64,000 nucleotides of DNA from Notamacropus eugenii (lineage: Eukaryota; Chordata; Mammalia; Diprotodontia; Macropodidae), in contig NC_092879.1 of the NCBI RefSeq assembly GCF_028372415.1, positions 98,027,067 through 98,091,066 on the forward strand, written 5' to 3'. This document shows, in pieces, positions 35,611 to 52,328 of the stretch; positions within the stretch are counted from its first letter, which is position 1, and each line of letters starts with the position of its first letter. The position numbers were made by a program, and so were the translations under genes. The notes under the pieces were generated by a model that saw only the letters and a program-made list of their open reading frames with translations, was not told the origin of the DNA and did not search any database.

Positions 35611-38600
35611 AGGCTTTGTCTTTGAGTCCTTCATTAAGTGGGTTCCCTGTCATGCTAAGCAATGGGGGAAATGCAGAAAAGAGCTGCGTGCTCCTCTTTT
35701 GGAAGAAATGATCCAATGGAGGCTTCTGGGAAAGGGACGTTTTCTGCTAGGCACACACCTGGGGAGCAGCTGTGGGCTCCAGATGAAAGGGATCCTTGAA
35801 CTGCAGAAGGGGAGGGATTCCTCACTCAGGCCCTTGTATCTGTCCCATCTCTCCCCTGGCTAGACTGTGAGCTCACTGAGGAGAGTCTCTGATTTCTGGC
35901 TGTATCTCATCAGGGCCCAGCAGGAGGCAGCCAAGGAGCACTTGCTGAATGGAAGAGCAGGGATTTCTCTTCTTCTGTGCCCTTTGCTCACTGACTCCCT
36001 AGTGTTCCTGGGCAAGTCACTTCCCTTCCATGAACCTCCATTTTCACATCTGAAAAATAAGGGGTTTGGATGAAATGATCTCTATGTTCCTTTCTATCTT
36101 TAAATCCTAGAATCCTTCCATGTAAAGTTTCAACTCCTTTTCATGGTAATCCCTGCCCTTTCCCACCTTCTCTAGCACTGTCTCTTCTCAAATCTTCAAC
36201 CTCTCCCCAGTCTACTGGTTCCCTCCTTACTGCCTTCAAATATGCTCATCTTGTCCATCTTTAAAAATCCTTTAACAGACCGTCATCACTGAAAGGAAAC
36301 TGTTTTCTTCAAAGTGAACAAGGGTCCCTTAATGATCAGATCTGCTTTTTCCCCTCAGTCCTCATCTTCCTCAGCCTCTGTGCTGCACCAACAGGTGGTG
36401 TCGCTGGCCGTGTTCTCTCCCTTCTGAAATGTGAATGGAAGACTATCTCAGAGGGAAGGCACTAGCAGCTGGGGGGAGGGGAGCAGGAAAGGCTTCCTGA
36501 GGAAGGCAGCATTTGAGCTGCACCTTTAAAAACAAAACCCCTTTAATACGTAATACCCCCTCTTTTTGTGGTAATCATTTGTCCTGGACGATTTAACATT
36601 CATGTCAGAGATATTTGAGCTGAGACTAGAAGGTGGGGGGGAGAGGAGAGAGAACATTCTAGGCAGGGGAGACAGTCAAAGGTATGGAGACTGGAAATGG
36701 AATATCATGGGTGAGGAACAGGAAGTAGGCCAAGGTGACTGGATTATAGAGTAAGTAGTGCAGAATAAAATGTTAAAAAATTGGAAAGGTAGGAAGGGGT
36801 CAAGTTGCGAAAGGTTTTAAATACCAAGAGTAGCATTTTTTTATTTGACTGGGGGGGGGGGTAACACAGAGCCAGTGGAGTGTAAGGGGAGGGTAAGGGG
36901 CCATGGTAGACCCCTGGAGTGAAGGATGGATTGAAGTGGGGAAGAGCTTTGAGGCAGGAGATGAATGGGATGGCTAGGCTGCACTCCTCACTCCTCTTGT
37001 TGACATTTAGAGCAGATGTTTATCACACCCAACACGTCATCTCCTTTCTCCATGGGCCTTTCCCTATGATCCCTCTTCACTTGGGCCTTGGAATCCCTGG
37101 TTTACTTGAAGACAGAAACCCAAGCATCACATCTTCAAGAGGCCTTTCTTTGTCCCCCAGGCTCCCCCCAAGTTCACTTCTGCCTTGTCTGCGTTTTCTG
37201 TGTGCGGCATGTGTTCAAACATGTACAGACACCCATTCTTGTTGCTTTCCCTTGGTCATCCCTGTAAGCTCTGTAGGACAAGAACTGCTTTGTTCCATAT
37301 CTTCCTGGGCCTAGCACATAGTAGTCACTTAACAGTTGGTAGCGTGTATGTGCTTCTACAGCATGTTTGTCCCTTCCCCCCAGTGCCCAGGTCTGTGCTA
37401 AGCCTCTACTGACCAGATCAAAGCCATCCTAGCCAGCTCTATGACTTTCCAGAGGTGGGCATGGAGGCTCAGAGTCATGTGTGAACAGTTGAAGCTGAGG
37501 GCTTCCTGACCTTCAACCTGGGCCTTGGTTTTCCTCTCTCCATAAATAATTGAGCACCAGCTCAGGGCCCTGGCCTCCCATGTGGTTGCTGTTGCTGCGG
37601 CTCTGGGGGCCTACAGCTGGCCTCGACAACCATCACAGCCCAAATCTGTAGATCGAGGGACTCTCAGGACTCGCCAAGTTGGCACAGGTTGGAGGAACAG
37701 AGCACATCTGCACAGGTGCGGCTGGGCAGCACTATGGCAGGGAACAGGAAGGAGGGAGAGGGGAGCCAGAGCCAGACCCTAGAGAGCTCCAGCCATCAGC
37801 CTATGCCCCTCTGAGGAGCTTCACAGGCTCACGCACAAAACCTGGGAAAGCAGTGACACTACCGGAAGTACTCCTGAATCCCTCCTGTACTGGGCCTGCT
37901 TTTCTGCCTCTGTAGGCGAACTTCCGGTGATGCTCCAGGCAGCCATGGAGGCCTAGTGTCTTGGTGGTGTGCACTCCGTTCTCCCTGCCTAACCCAGTAT
38001 ACAGAGAAGGTGGAGCCTTCCCTACTTGTCGCCTTGGAAACCTCTGCTCTGACCCTGGCAAAGATGAGAGAGGACCAAAGTGGTCAATATTGAAGAGTTT
38101 TTTGTAGGTGTTCAGTAGTTTCAGCCCTGTCCAACTCTCTGTGACCCTATTGGAGATTTTCTTGGCAGAGATACTGAAGTGGTTTGTCATTTCCTTTTCC
38201 AGCTCATCTTGTAGATGAAGAGTTGAGGCAAACAGGGTGACATGAGGGGCTTATGATCCCACTGCTAGTGAAGCCATTCTGGAAATCAATTTGGAGCCTA
38301 TACCCCCCACCCCCCAAACAATCCTAGCTAGAGTTACTTGGGCTTCAGGGTTTATAAAGCACTTTACAAGCCTGGAATTTCTTACCTTCATCCCTACTTT
38401 ACTGATGAGGAAACTAGGGCTGAGTGACTTGGCAGTACAGCTAGAAAGACTGGAAGATTGGATCCCTGACTCCAGGTCCAACACGATCCCCTATACCACT
38501 AACAGCTACTAAACCATGCATGCCCTTCATTGACCCAGTGTTATCACCACTGGAGCTATACGAGAACAAAGAGGAAAGGAACCCATGTGGACAAAAACAT

Positions 38601-38738
38601 TTACAGCAGCTCCTTTTTGTGATGGCAAAGAAATGGAAACTGAGGGGGTGCCCTTAAATTAGGAAATGGCTGAAGAAGTTATGGTTTATGAATGTGATTC
38701 CATCTGGAACCATGGAGAAAGGAGTCATGGATGAGATT
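35611..38738. repeat. Array copy 4
   Basis: Full unit carrying T at 37,679, which opens an extra 78-codon frame without domain content. Confidence 0.93.
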
Positions 38739-41700
38739 AGGCTTTGTCTTTGAGTCCTTCATTAAGTGGGTTCCCTGTCATGCTAAGCAATGGGGGAAAT
38801 GCAGAAAAGAGCTGCGTGCTCCTCTTTTGGAAGAAATGATCCAATGGAGGCTTCTGGGAAAGGGACGTTTTCTGCTAGGCACACACCTGGGGAGCAGCTG
38901 TGGGCTCCAGATGAAAGGGATCCTTGAACTGCAGAAGGGGAGGGATTCCTCACTCAGGCCCTTGTATCTGTCCCATCTCTCCCCTGGCTAGACTGTGAGC
39001 TCACTGAGGAGAGTCTCTGATTTCTGGCTGTATCTCATCAGGGCCCAGCAGGAGGCAGCCAAGGAGCACTTGCTGAATGGAAGAGCAGGGATTTCTCTTC
39101 TTCTGTGCCCTTTGCTCACTGACTCCCTAGTGTTCCTGGGCAAGTCACTTCCCTTCCATGAACCTCCATTTTCACATCTGAAAAATAAGGGGTTTGGATG
39201 AAATGATCTCTATGTTCCTTTCTATCTTTAAATCCTAGAATCCTTCCATGTAAAGTTTCAACTCCTTTTCATGGTAATCCCTGCCCTTTCCCACCTTCTC
39301 TAGCACTGTCTCTTCTCAAATCTTCAACCTCTCCCCAGTCTACTGGTTCCCTCCTTACTGCCTTCAAATATGCTCATCTTGTCCATCTTTAAAAATCCTT
39401 TAACAGACCGTCATCACTGAAAGGAAACTGTTTTCTTCAAAGTGAACAAGGGTCCCTTAATGATCAGATCTGCTTTTTCCCCTCAGTCCTCATCTTCCTC
39501 AGCCTCTGTGCTGCACCAACAGGTGGTGTCGCTGGCCGTGTTCTCTCCCTTCTGAAATGTGAATGGAAGACTATCTCAGAGGGAAGGCACTAGCAGCTGG
39601 GGGGAGGGGAGCAGGAAAGGCTTCCTGAGGAAGGCAGCATTTGAGCTGCACCTTTAAAAACAAAACCCCTTTAATACGTAATACCCCCTCTTTTTGTGGT
39701 AATCATTTGTCCTGGACGATTTAACATTCATGTCAGAGATATTTGAGCTGAGACTAGAAGGTGGGGGGGAGAGGAGAGAGAACATTCTAGGCAGGGGAGA
39801 CAGTCAAAGGTATGGAGACTGGAAATGGAATATCATGGGTGAGGAACAGGAAGTAGGCCAAGGTGACTGGATTATAGAGTAAGTAGTGCAGAATAAAATG
39901 TTAAAAAATTGGAAAGGTAGGAAGGGGTCAAGTTGCGAAAGGTTTTAAATACCAAGAGTAGCATTTTTTTATTTGACTGGGGGGGGGGGTAACACAGAGC
40001 CAGTGGAGTGTAAGGGGAGGGTAAGGGGCCATGGTAGACCCCTGGAGTGAAGGATGGATTGAAGTGGGGAAGAGCTTTGAGGCAGGAGATGAATGGGATG
40101 GCTAGGCTGCACTCCTCACTCCTCTTGTTGACATTTAGAGCAGATGTTTATCACACCCAACACGTCATCTCCTTTCTCCATGGGCCTTTCCCTATGATCC
40201 CTCTTCACTTGGGCCTTGGAATCCCTGGTTTACTTGAAGACAGAAACCCAAGCATCACATCTTCAAGAGGCCTTTCTTTGTCCCCCAGGCTCCCCCCAAG
40301 TTCACTTCTGCCTTGTCTGCGTTTTCTGTGTGCGGCATGTGTTCAAACATGTACAGACACCCATTCTTGTTGCTTTCCCTTGGTCATCCCTGTAAGCTCT
40401 GTAGGACAAGAACTGCTTTGTTCCATATCTTCCTGGGCCTAGCACATAGTAGTCACTTAACAGTTGGTAGCGTGTATGTGCTTCTACAGCATGTTTGTCC
40501 CTTCCCCCCAGTGCCCAGGTCTGTGCTAAGCCTCTACTGACCAGATCAAAGCCATCCTAGCCAGCTCTATGACTTTCCAGAGGTGGGCATGGAGGCTCAG
40601 AGTCATGTGTGAACAGTTGAAGCTGAGGGCTTCCTGACCTTCAACCTGGGCCTTGGTTTTCCTCTCTCCATAAATAATTGAGCACCAGCTCAGGGCCCTG
40701 GCCTCCCATGTGGTTGCTGTTGCTGCGGCTCTGGGGGCCTACAGCTGGCCTCGACAACCATCACAGCCCAAATCTGTAGATCGAGGGACTCTCAGGACTC
40801 GCCAAGTTGGCACAGGTTGGAGGAACAGAGCACATCTGCACAGGTGCGGCTGGGCAGCACTATGGCAGGGAACAGGAAGGAGGGAGAGGGGAGCCAGAGC
40901 CAGACCCTAGAGAGCTCCAGCCATCAGCCTATGCCCCTCTGAGGAGCTTCACAGGCTCACGCACAAAACCTGGGAAAGCAGTGACACTACCGGAAGTACT
41001 CCTGAATCCCTCCTGTACTGGGCCTGCTTTTCTGCCTCTGTAGGCGAACTTCCGGTGATGCTCCAGGCAGCCATGGAGGCCTAGTGTCTTGGTGGTGTGC
41101 ACTCCGTTCTCCCTGCCTAACCCAGTATACAGAGAAGGTGGAGCCTTCCCTACTTGTCGCCTTGGAAACCTCTGCTCTGACCCTGGCAAAGATGAGAGAG
41201 GACCAAAGTGGTCAATATTGAAGAGTTTTTTGTAGGTGTTCAGTAGTTTCAGCCCTGTCCAACTCTCTGTGACCCTATTGGAGATTTTCTTGGCAGAGAT
41301 ACTGAAGTGGTTTGTCATTTCCTTTTCCAGCTCATCTTGTAGATGAAGAGTTGAGGCAAACAGGGTGACATGAGGGGCTTATGATCCCACTGCTAGTGAA
41401 GCCATTCTGGAAATCAATTTGGAGCCTATACCCCCCACCCCCCAAACAATCCTAGCTAGAGTTACTTGGGCTTCAGGGTTTATAAAGCACTTTACAAGCC
41501 TGGAATTTCTTACCTTCATCCCTACTTTACTGATGAGGAAACTAGGGCTGAGTGACTTGGCAGTACAGCTAGAAAGACTGGAAGATTGGATCCCTGACTC
41601 CAGGTCCAACACGATCCCCTATACCACTAACAGCTACTAAACCATGCATGCCCTTCATTGACCCAGTGTTATCACCACTGGAGCTATACGAGAACAAAGA

Positions 41701-41866
41701 GGAAAGGAACCCATGTGGACAAAAACATTTACAGCAGCTCCTTTTTGTGATGGCAAAGAAATGGAAACTGAGGGGGTGCCCTTAAATTAGGAAATGGCTG
41801 AAGAAGTTATGGTTTATGAATGTGATTCCATCTGGAACCATGGAGAAAGGAGTCATGGATGAGATT
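38739..41866. repeat. Array copy 5
   Basis: Full unit with the same T variant at 40,807 as copy 4. Confidence 0.93.
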
Positions 41867-42339
41867 AGGCTTTGTCTTTGAGTCCTTCATTAAGTGGGTT
41901 CCCTGTCATGCTAAGCAATGGGGGAAATGCAGAAAAGAGCTGCGTGCTCCTCTTTTGGAAGAAATGATCCAATGGAGGCTTCTGGGAAAGGGACGTTTTC
42001 TGCTAGGCACACACCTGGGGAGCAGCTGTGGGCTCCAGATGAAAGGGATCCTTGAACTGCAGAAGGGGAGGGATTCCTCACTCAGGCCCTTGTATCTGTC
42101 CCATCTCTCCCCTGGCTAGACTGTGAGCTCACTGAGGAGAGTCTCTGATTTCTGGCTGTATCTCATCAGGGCCCAGCAGGAGGCAGCCAAGGAGCACTTG
42201 CTGAATGGAAGAGCAGGGATTTCTCTTCTTCTGTGCCCTTTGCTCACTGACTCCCTAGTGTTCCTGGGCAAGTCACTTCCCTTCCATGAGCCTCCATTTT
42301 CACATCTGAAAAATAAGGGATTTGGACTAAATGATCTCT
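41867..42339. repeat. Array copy 6, partial
   Basis: The first about 473 bp of the unit only. Identity weakens from 42,290, inside a MIR-type tail, and ends near 42,339. There the sequence passes directly into L1. Confidence 0.9.
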
Positions 42340-42341
42340 CT

Positions 42342-42715
42342 TTATGAATACTGTTCTATTATTATACTGTAGGAAATGACAAAGGATGGTTCTGGAGAAA
42401 CCTACAAAGTCCTTACAAACTGATGCAGAGTGAAGTGAGCAGAACCAGGAGGACACTTTCTACAATAACCACGATCCTGTAAAGAGTCAGGCACTGTGCT
42501 CAACGCTGTAACCAAGCAGCATCCACAGGCCCCATGATGGAGTCGGCTGCACACCTCCAGGGACACGCAGACAGAGGACATGTTGCAGCAATTCTGCTGT
42601 GTTTTGATTGACTGTGCGTATGGGTCACGACGGTTTTGTTCCTTTGTTCTCAAAAGTGGGAGTGGGTGGGAAGGAGACTACAATTTAATGAAAATTTTTA
42701 AAACAGAAAACAACT
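42342..42715 (+). mobile_element. L1 3' end at the right edge of the array
   Basis: Continues the L1 that each unit breaks off: TTTATGAATACTG, then CAAACTGATGCAGAGTGAAG, TGAGCAGAACCAGGAGGACA, a 3' UTR and an A-rich end near 42,700. Degraded. Confidence 0.75.
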
Positions 42716-42734
42716 GCCCCCCTCCCATTTCTCT

Positions 42735-42845
42735 ACCACTTTAAGGTTTGCAAAGCACCTTCCTAAGTACAGCCCTGAGAGGCAGCCAAAGGAAATACTG
42801 TTATCTCTATTTACAGATGGGAAGGGAAAGGGGCTTACTACAGAT
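42735..42845 (-). repeat. MIR relic, minus strand
   Basis: Contains TTAAGGTTTGCAAAGCACCT and ATCTCTATTTACAGATGGGA in reversed MIR order. Confidence 0.65.
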
Positions 42846-43283
42846 CTCAATGCTAAATACCAAAGAGAAAACATTTCCTTCTTTGCCTTCCCCGATGGAT
42901 CTTTGTGAGCAAAATATTGGGGCCAATTCACCTACATTTTGGGAGGCAAATGAGGCTTGCTGAGACATCTGTGATATCTCCAGACCTGTGGCTTTGGCCT
43001 GAGATCTAATTAGCACTGGGGCCAAGTTTGACAAAGGCAATCTAGGCTAAAGGCATGGAGAGTTCCAACTCAAGGATCCTATTGGAGGAAGGGAAGGACA
43101 TTTATCAGAATAAATGAACAGGTATTCCTTGGCTGAGAGATGTAAAAAGAGGAGACTGGAGGTACTTCTTGGTCTAGAAGGTGCCTGCCCCGGATCTGGG
43201 CCCTAGCACCCATGGGAGGACTCCTTTATCTGGTCTGTCTGTCAGTATCCTGACCCCAAGTGGAACAAAACTAGCAGCTTCAT

Positions 43284-48596
<5,313 letters not shown>

Positions 48597-49309
48597 AAGT
48601 TTGGGTGCAGGTGGAGCTAGGCCAGGAGAAAGGTACAGTAAGAAGAGCACAGCTTTATTGGTGCTTCTCTTGCCCATTCCCTGCCCCCCATCCACTTTTC
48701 CACCCTTTACCTCCTTCCATGCAGTTGACAGGGGGAAACGTGTTCCTCTTCTACTCAAAGATTTCAGTTGCTCCCTACTACTCACCTCTTTCTTCCCCTA
48801 ATACAGCATTCTCAAAATCCCTTTCGAGCCCTCTCCTCTCCTCCAGCCCATCAGCTGCAAGCTCTGTGCTCTGCACTCCCAAGGCCTCCCCAGAAAGCTC
48901 CGCATCCTCCCATGTCCTGGCCTTGGTCCAGCTGGAGTGTTCTCCTTCCCCCTGTTTCCTAATGACCCTTCCTTCCTACCCTTTAGAGCGAGATTCAGTG
49001 AAATGCCACTCCTCCCAGAAGTGTGCCCAGCTTCACCAGCTGGGGGCCAACCACATCGCTGGCAGCGTTGACAATGCTCAGTTTATAGAGGTTCAATACT
49101 GGTATCATGTAATAGTAGGTTCTATATTTGTGTTTGGTTTATTCCCCATTACACTGTCACCTCTCTGGGGAAGAGACTGAGTCAGGGACTGGGGGGCGGG
49201 GAGTAGGCTCTGTTCACCCACTGAGCTGAACTAATCATGGCCACTATTTCTAATTGCACGGAGACCATGGTTCACATATAAGGATGCGGTCACGTAGGAC
49301 TGGAAGGTG

Positions 49310-49465
49310 TGTAAAACATAAGCATTTTCATACGTCATCTCCTTTGATTCTCACAACAACCAGGTGAGGGTCATGCTGTTATTATCCAGGCAGACAGAGG
49401 CAAAGTGACTAGCCCAGGGTCATACAGGTACTATGTGTTTGGGGCAGGATTTGAACTTAGTCAAG
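49310..49465 (-). repeat. MIR relic, minus strand
   Basis: Contains CTCACAACAACCAGGTGAGG, AAGTGACTAGCCCAGGGTCA and GGGGCAGGATTTGAAC. Confidence 0.75.
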
Positions 49466-49762
49466 AAGGCCTGCAGCCAGCAATCTCTCCATGTGTCAGC
49501 TAGGTGGAAACTTAGCCCACTTTATCTAGCTGGTCCTCAATCATGTATCACATGCCATCCAGCCATTCACCAGGGCCTGGGGGGCAGGATGGCACAGACC
49601 CTGCTGCTTCAGCAGGCCTCAACCTCTACTCTGCTTGCCTCCTATGCTTGGTCTGGGAACAATAATCACAAAGGCAGTAGGGGAGGATGAGCTATTTTCC
49701 TCCGACTCCACTCTCCATACCTGCCTGCCCCAATGAAAACGTTTCTCCCTGGCTTCCCCTTA

Positions 49763-49814
<52 letters not shown>

Positions 49815-49858
49815 CTCTCTCTCTCTCTCTCTCTCACACTCACACTCACACACTCACT
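49763..49858. repeat. (CA)n(CT)n(CACT)n compound microsatellite
   Basis: About 24 CA units, then about 12 CT units and CACACT variants. Open frames on both strands here are pure repeat translation. Confidence 0.95.
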
Positions 49859-49874
49859 TAGTTTCTGTATCCCC

Positions 49875-50330
49875 CATGACCTAGCACAGTACCTGGAACA
49901 TAGTAGGTGCTTAATTAGTGCTTTTTGGTGATGATCTCCACTTTGCACACAGGGCTACACAAACAGTAGATGTTTAACAGACATCTGGTAAATGAATGAA
50001 TGAGCGTACTCAGGAAGACCAATCTAACCTGGGAAACTGGGGCTCACTGAGATCACACAATCTTTTTAAAGGTAAACTTTATTCTTTCAATTAACAAGCA
50101 TTTACTTTTTCTCCACCCCTACTGAAAAGCAGAAAAACAAATGTGGGGAGCTTCTGGCCCCAGGAACCTTGGGGTTTGTGGAGTAAATGAGAGTCATCAG
50201 GGTACGCACCCCAGCAGTAGATCAGCAGCGCCTTGAGAAGCAGGCCTGCATCTTGTCTACCTCTGCCTCCCCAGCATCATACCTTACATGTAGTAGGCAC
50301 TTAAGAAACGCTTGAACTGAAATGGACTTG
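49875..50330 (+). repeat. Two L2 3' ends
   Basis: TAGCACAGTACCTGGAACAT with AGTAGGTGCTTAATTAGTGC near 49,885. A second, CGCCTTGAGAAGCAGGCCTG with ACATGTAGTAGGCACTTAAG, ends near 50,322. Both run on the plus strand. Confidence 0.75.
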
Positions 50331-50689
50331 GTGGCAAAGGAGGGATTTTTGTGGCCAGCTTTGAAGGTGCCTCTTTCTGGCACATTCTCCTGGGACCTGT
50401 GGGCTGACCCTTCTTATCTGGAGAAACCTTAGTCTTAGCAGAAAGTCCACTTATTACTTGCCCTGTCCAACCATGTATGAGTGGATCTGAGTCCGTGGTC
50501 CTCTAGCTCTGAGAGAGATGTTGTCCATGAGCCCTCATCTTGCACTCTCAGGGCTCAGCCTTTAAACACACTAGCTTGTGCCCTAAAGAAACAGGGCACA
50601 TTTCAGAGATCTCTGTCCCCCTCCCCTGCCCCCCAAACAGGCCCTGCTGTTCCTGGAAGGCTCCCATTTCCCTTCTGCTCTTCACCTAT

Positions 50690-51262
50690 TGCTAGCTTAT
50701 GTCAAGTTTAAAGTCCAGTTCCAATGCCACAGATGCAGGAAGCCTTCCTGGATCCCCATCTTGTTGTTTCTTCCTTTCATATAAGGCCCTCCCTATCCAT
50801 TCACACAGCTACCACCCAGCTGCAAGCTTTAGCATGGACTATGGCCATAGCCTGCTGCTTGGCTCCCCCAGCCTCAAGTCTCTTCCCCTCTTCAGTCCAT
50901 CCTTGACTCAACTGCCAAAGTGATCTTCCTAAAGTCTGACTACATCTACTCAGTGAACTCCAATGGCTCCCTATTACCTCCATGATCAAAGAGAAAATCA
51001 TCTGTTTGACATTCATGAACCTAGCCTCCTCCTAGCTTTCCAGCCTTCTTTACACCCTCCTTCCCATTACCCACCCATAATGCAGTGACATTAGTGTCTG
51101 GCTTCTCTGCTGCTTCATCTCTCTAGTCTCCTAAATGCTCTCACCCTTCACCCTCTGTTCCCTGGCTTCTTTCAAGGCTCAGCTTACATCCCAGGTTCTG
51201 CTGTAAAAAGCCCTTTCCAGTCCTCCTTAATCCTAGAGCCATCCCTCAGAGATTCCCTCCCA
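50690..51262 (+). repeat. L2 LINE relic, plus strand
   Basis: Typical L2 order: ATGCAGGAAGCCTTCCTGGA, then a further copy with AATGGCTCCCTATTACCTCC, ATGATCAAAGAGAAAATCAT, TAGCTTTCCAGCCTTCTTTA and TTTCAAGGCTCAGCTTACAT. The first part is an extra 3' fragment. Confidence 0.75.
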
Positions 51263-51689
51263 TTTGACCTGTTGAGAGCTGTATGTAATCTGATGACTGA
51301 GCATGACTCCAGGGATCAGAAGATTACACCTCCCTTCCTTCTTTGCTGATACCTCGGGGCCCTGCGTGTGGAGTGATGAGTACACTGTCAGACTTAGCTG
51401 AGGGGATGGGCAGTTTCATTAAACTGTCTTTCTTTTCTTTATACTCAGGGTCGGGGAAGGGGAATAATATAATTGGAAGTGAGGATATGTATAAATAAAT
51501 TGAGAAAAAGGACAACTTGCTGACTGATGTCACTCAAAGAGGCCTGCCTGGGGGATGCCAAGGCTGGCCCGCTCTCTACCAGCCCACATTGCTTCTCTTC
51601 TAATCTGTGTTACTTACATAGCTTTAGGTCCATACTGGTCCCTGAAGGTGGGCACCATATCTTCCTTAGGCCTGTATCTTCTCAAGAAC

Positions 51690-52132
51690 TAATTCCATTC
51701 ATTTCACCAAACATTTCTGAAATAGCTCATAAGTGGCAGGCATAGTGCTAGGCCTTAAGTAAAACAGACCCTGCCCCCAATAAGCTTACTTTCTACTGGG
51801 GGGGGGGGGGTACAGCATATATAGGCAATTAAAGATAACTGGAGAAAGGGGAGAGGCAGCACATGAGAAGGGCTCTGAAGGGCTGAGGGATGACAGCTTT
51901 TCAGACAGGAGGGATAGCCTGTGCAAAGGTGTGGCAATGGGAGATGACAAGGTGGCCCATTTGGTTGGAATGCAGAGTATAGATAGTAACATGAATTAAG
52001 TCTGGAAAGGTAAGAGGCAGTCAGACTGTAGAGGGCTTTAGATACCAGGCTGAAAGGTTTGTGGATTATCCTGTAAACAATAGGGAGTCATTAAGTAGGG
52101 ACATGACACTAAGAAAACCACCTAAACCAGGG
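51690..52132 (-). repeat. L2 LINE relic, 3' part
   Basis: Reversed L2: TAAGTGGCAGGCATAGTGCT, a 13-G run at 51,799-51,811, GCCTGTGCAAAGGTGTGGCA and AGGGCTTTAGATACCAGGCT. It continues beyond the hAT-like insertion. Confidence 0.75.
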
Positions 52133-52328
52133 ATGGGGAACCTGTAGCCTCAAGGCTACATGTGGCCTTCTAGGTCCTCAGGTACAGTCTTTTGACTGAG
52201 TCCAAATTTTACAGAACAAATTCTTATGAAGGGAATTTGTTCTGTGAAGTTTGGATTCAGTCAAAGGGCCGCACTTGAGGACCTCGAGGGTCACATGTGG
52301 CCTCGAGGCTGCAAGTTCCCCATCCCTG
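52133..52328. mobile_element. hAT-like palindromic MITE, second copy
   Basis: Ends CAGGGATGGGGAACCTG and CAAGTTCCCCATCCCTG are inverted copies. The centre pairs ACAGAACAAATTC with GAATTTGTTCTGT. Inserted in L2. It is closely related to the copy at 11,244-11,455 and lacks coding capacity. Confidence 0.8.

Larger units (their letters stand above)
26227..42339. repeat. Tandem array, 3,128-bp unit, 5.15 copies
   Basis: Every landmark recurs at exactly 3,128-bp steps: 26,227, 29,355, 32,483, 35,611, 38,739 and 41,867. Reading the copies against each other I found one internal difference (C in copies 1-3, T in copies 4-5) in about 15.6 kb. Even G and C runs keep the same length. No zinc-finger or other domain lies in it. 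Frames of 131 and 129 codons recur but cross repeat relics. The unit is a mosaic of L2, MIR, SINE and L1 pieces plus about 540 bp of non-repeat DNA. Either a very recent amplification or an assembly artefact. Confidence 0.95.

Noticed and set aside
26227-42339. Repeated open frames of 131, 129, 86 and 77 codons as a tandem gene family
   Set aside because: They recur only because the DNA unit recurs. They overlap L2, MIR, SINE and L1 relics on both strands and show no domain.
26227-42339. CRISPR-like or other prokaryotic repeat system
   Set aside because: The units are 3.1 kb with no short repeats and unique spacers, and the DNA is mammalian.
48605-49180. 191-codon plus-strand frame
   Set aside because: It lies opposite the leader exon of the KRAB-ZNF gene, crosses an L2-like stretch and has no recognisable domain.
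49687-49948. Short frames of Thr-His and Arg-Glu repeats
   Set aside because: They are translations of the CA/CT microsatellite.
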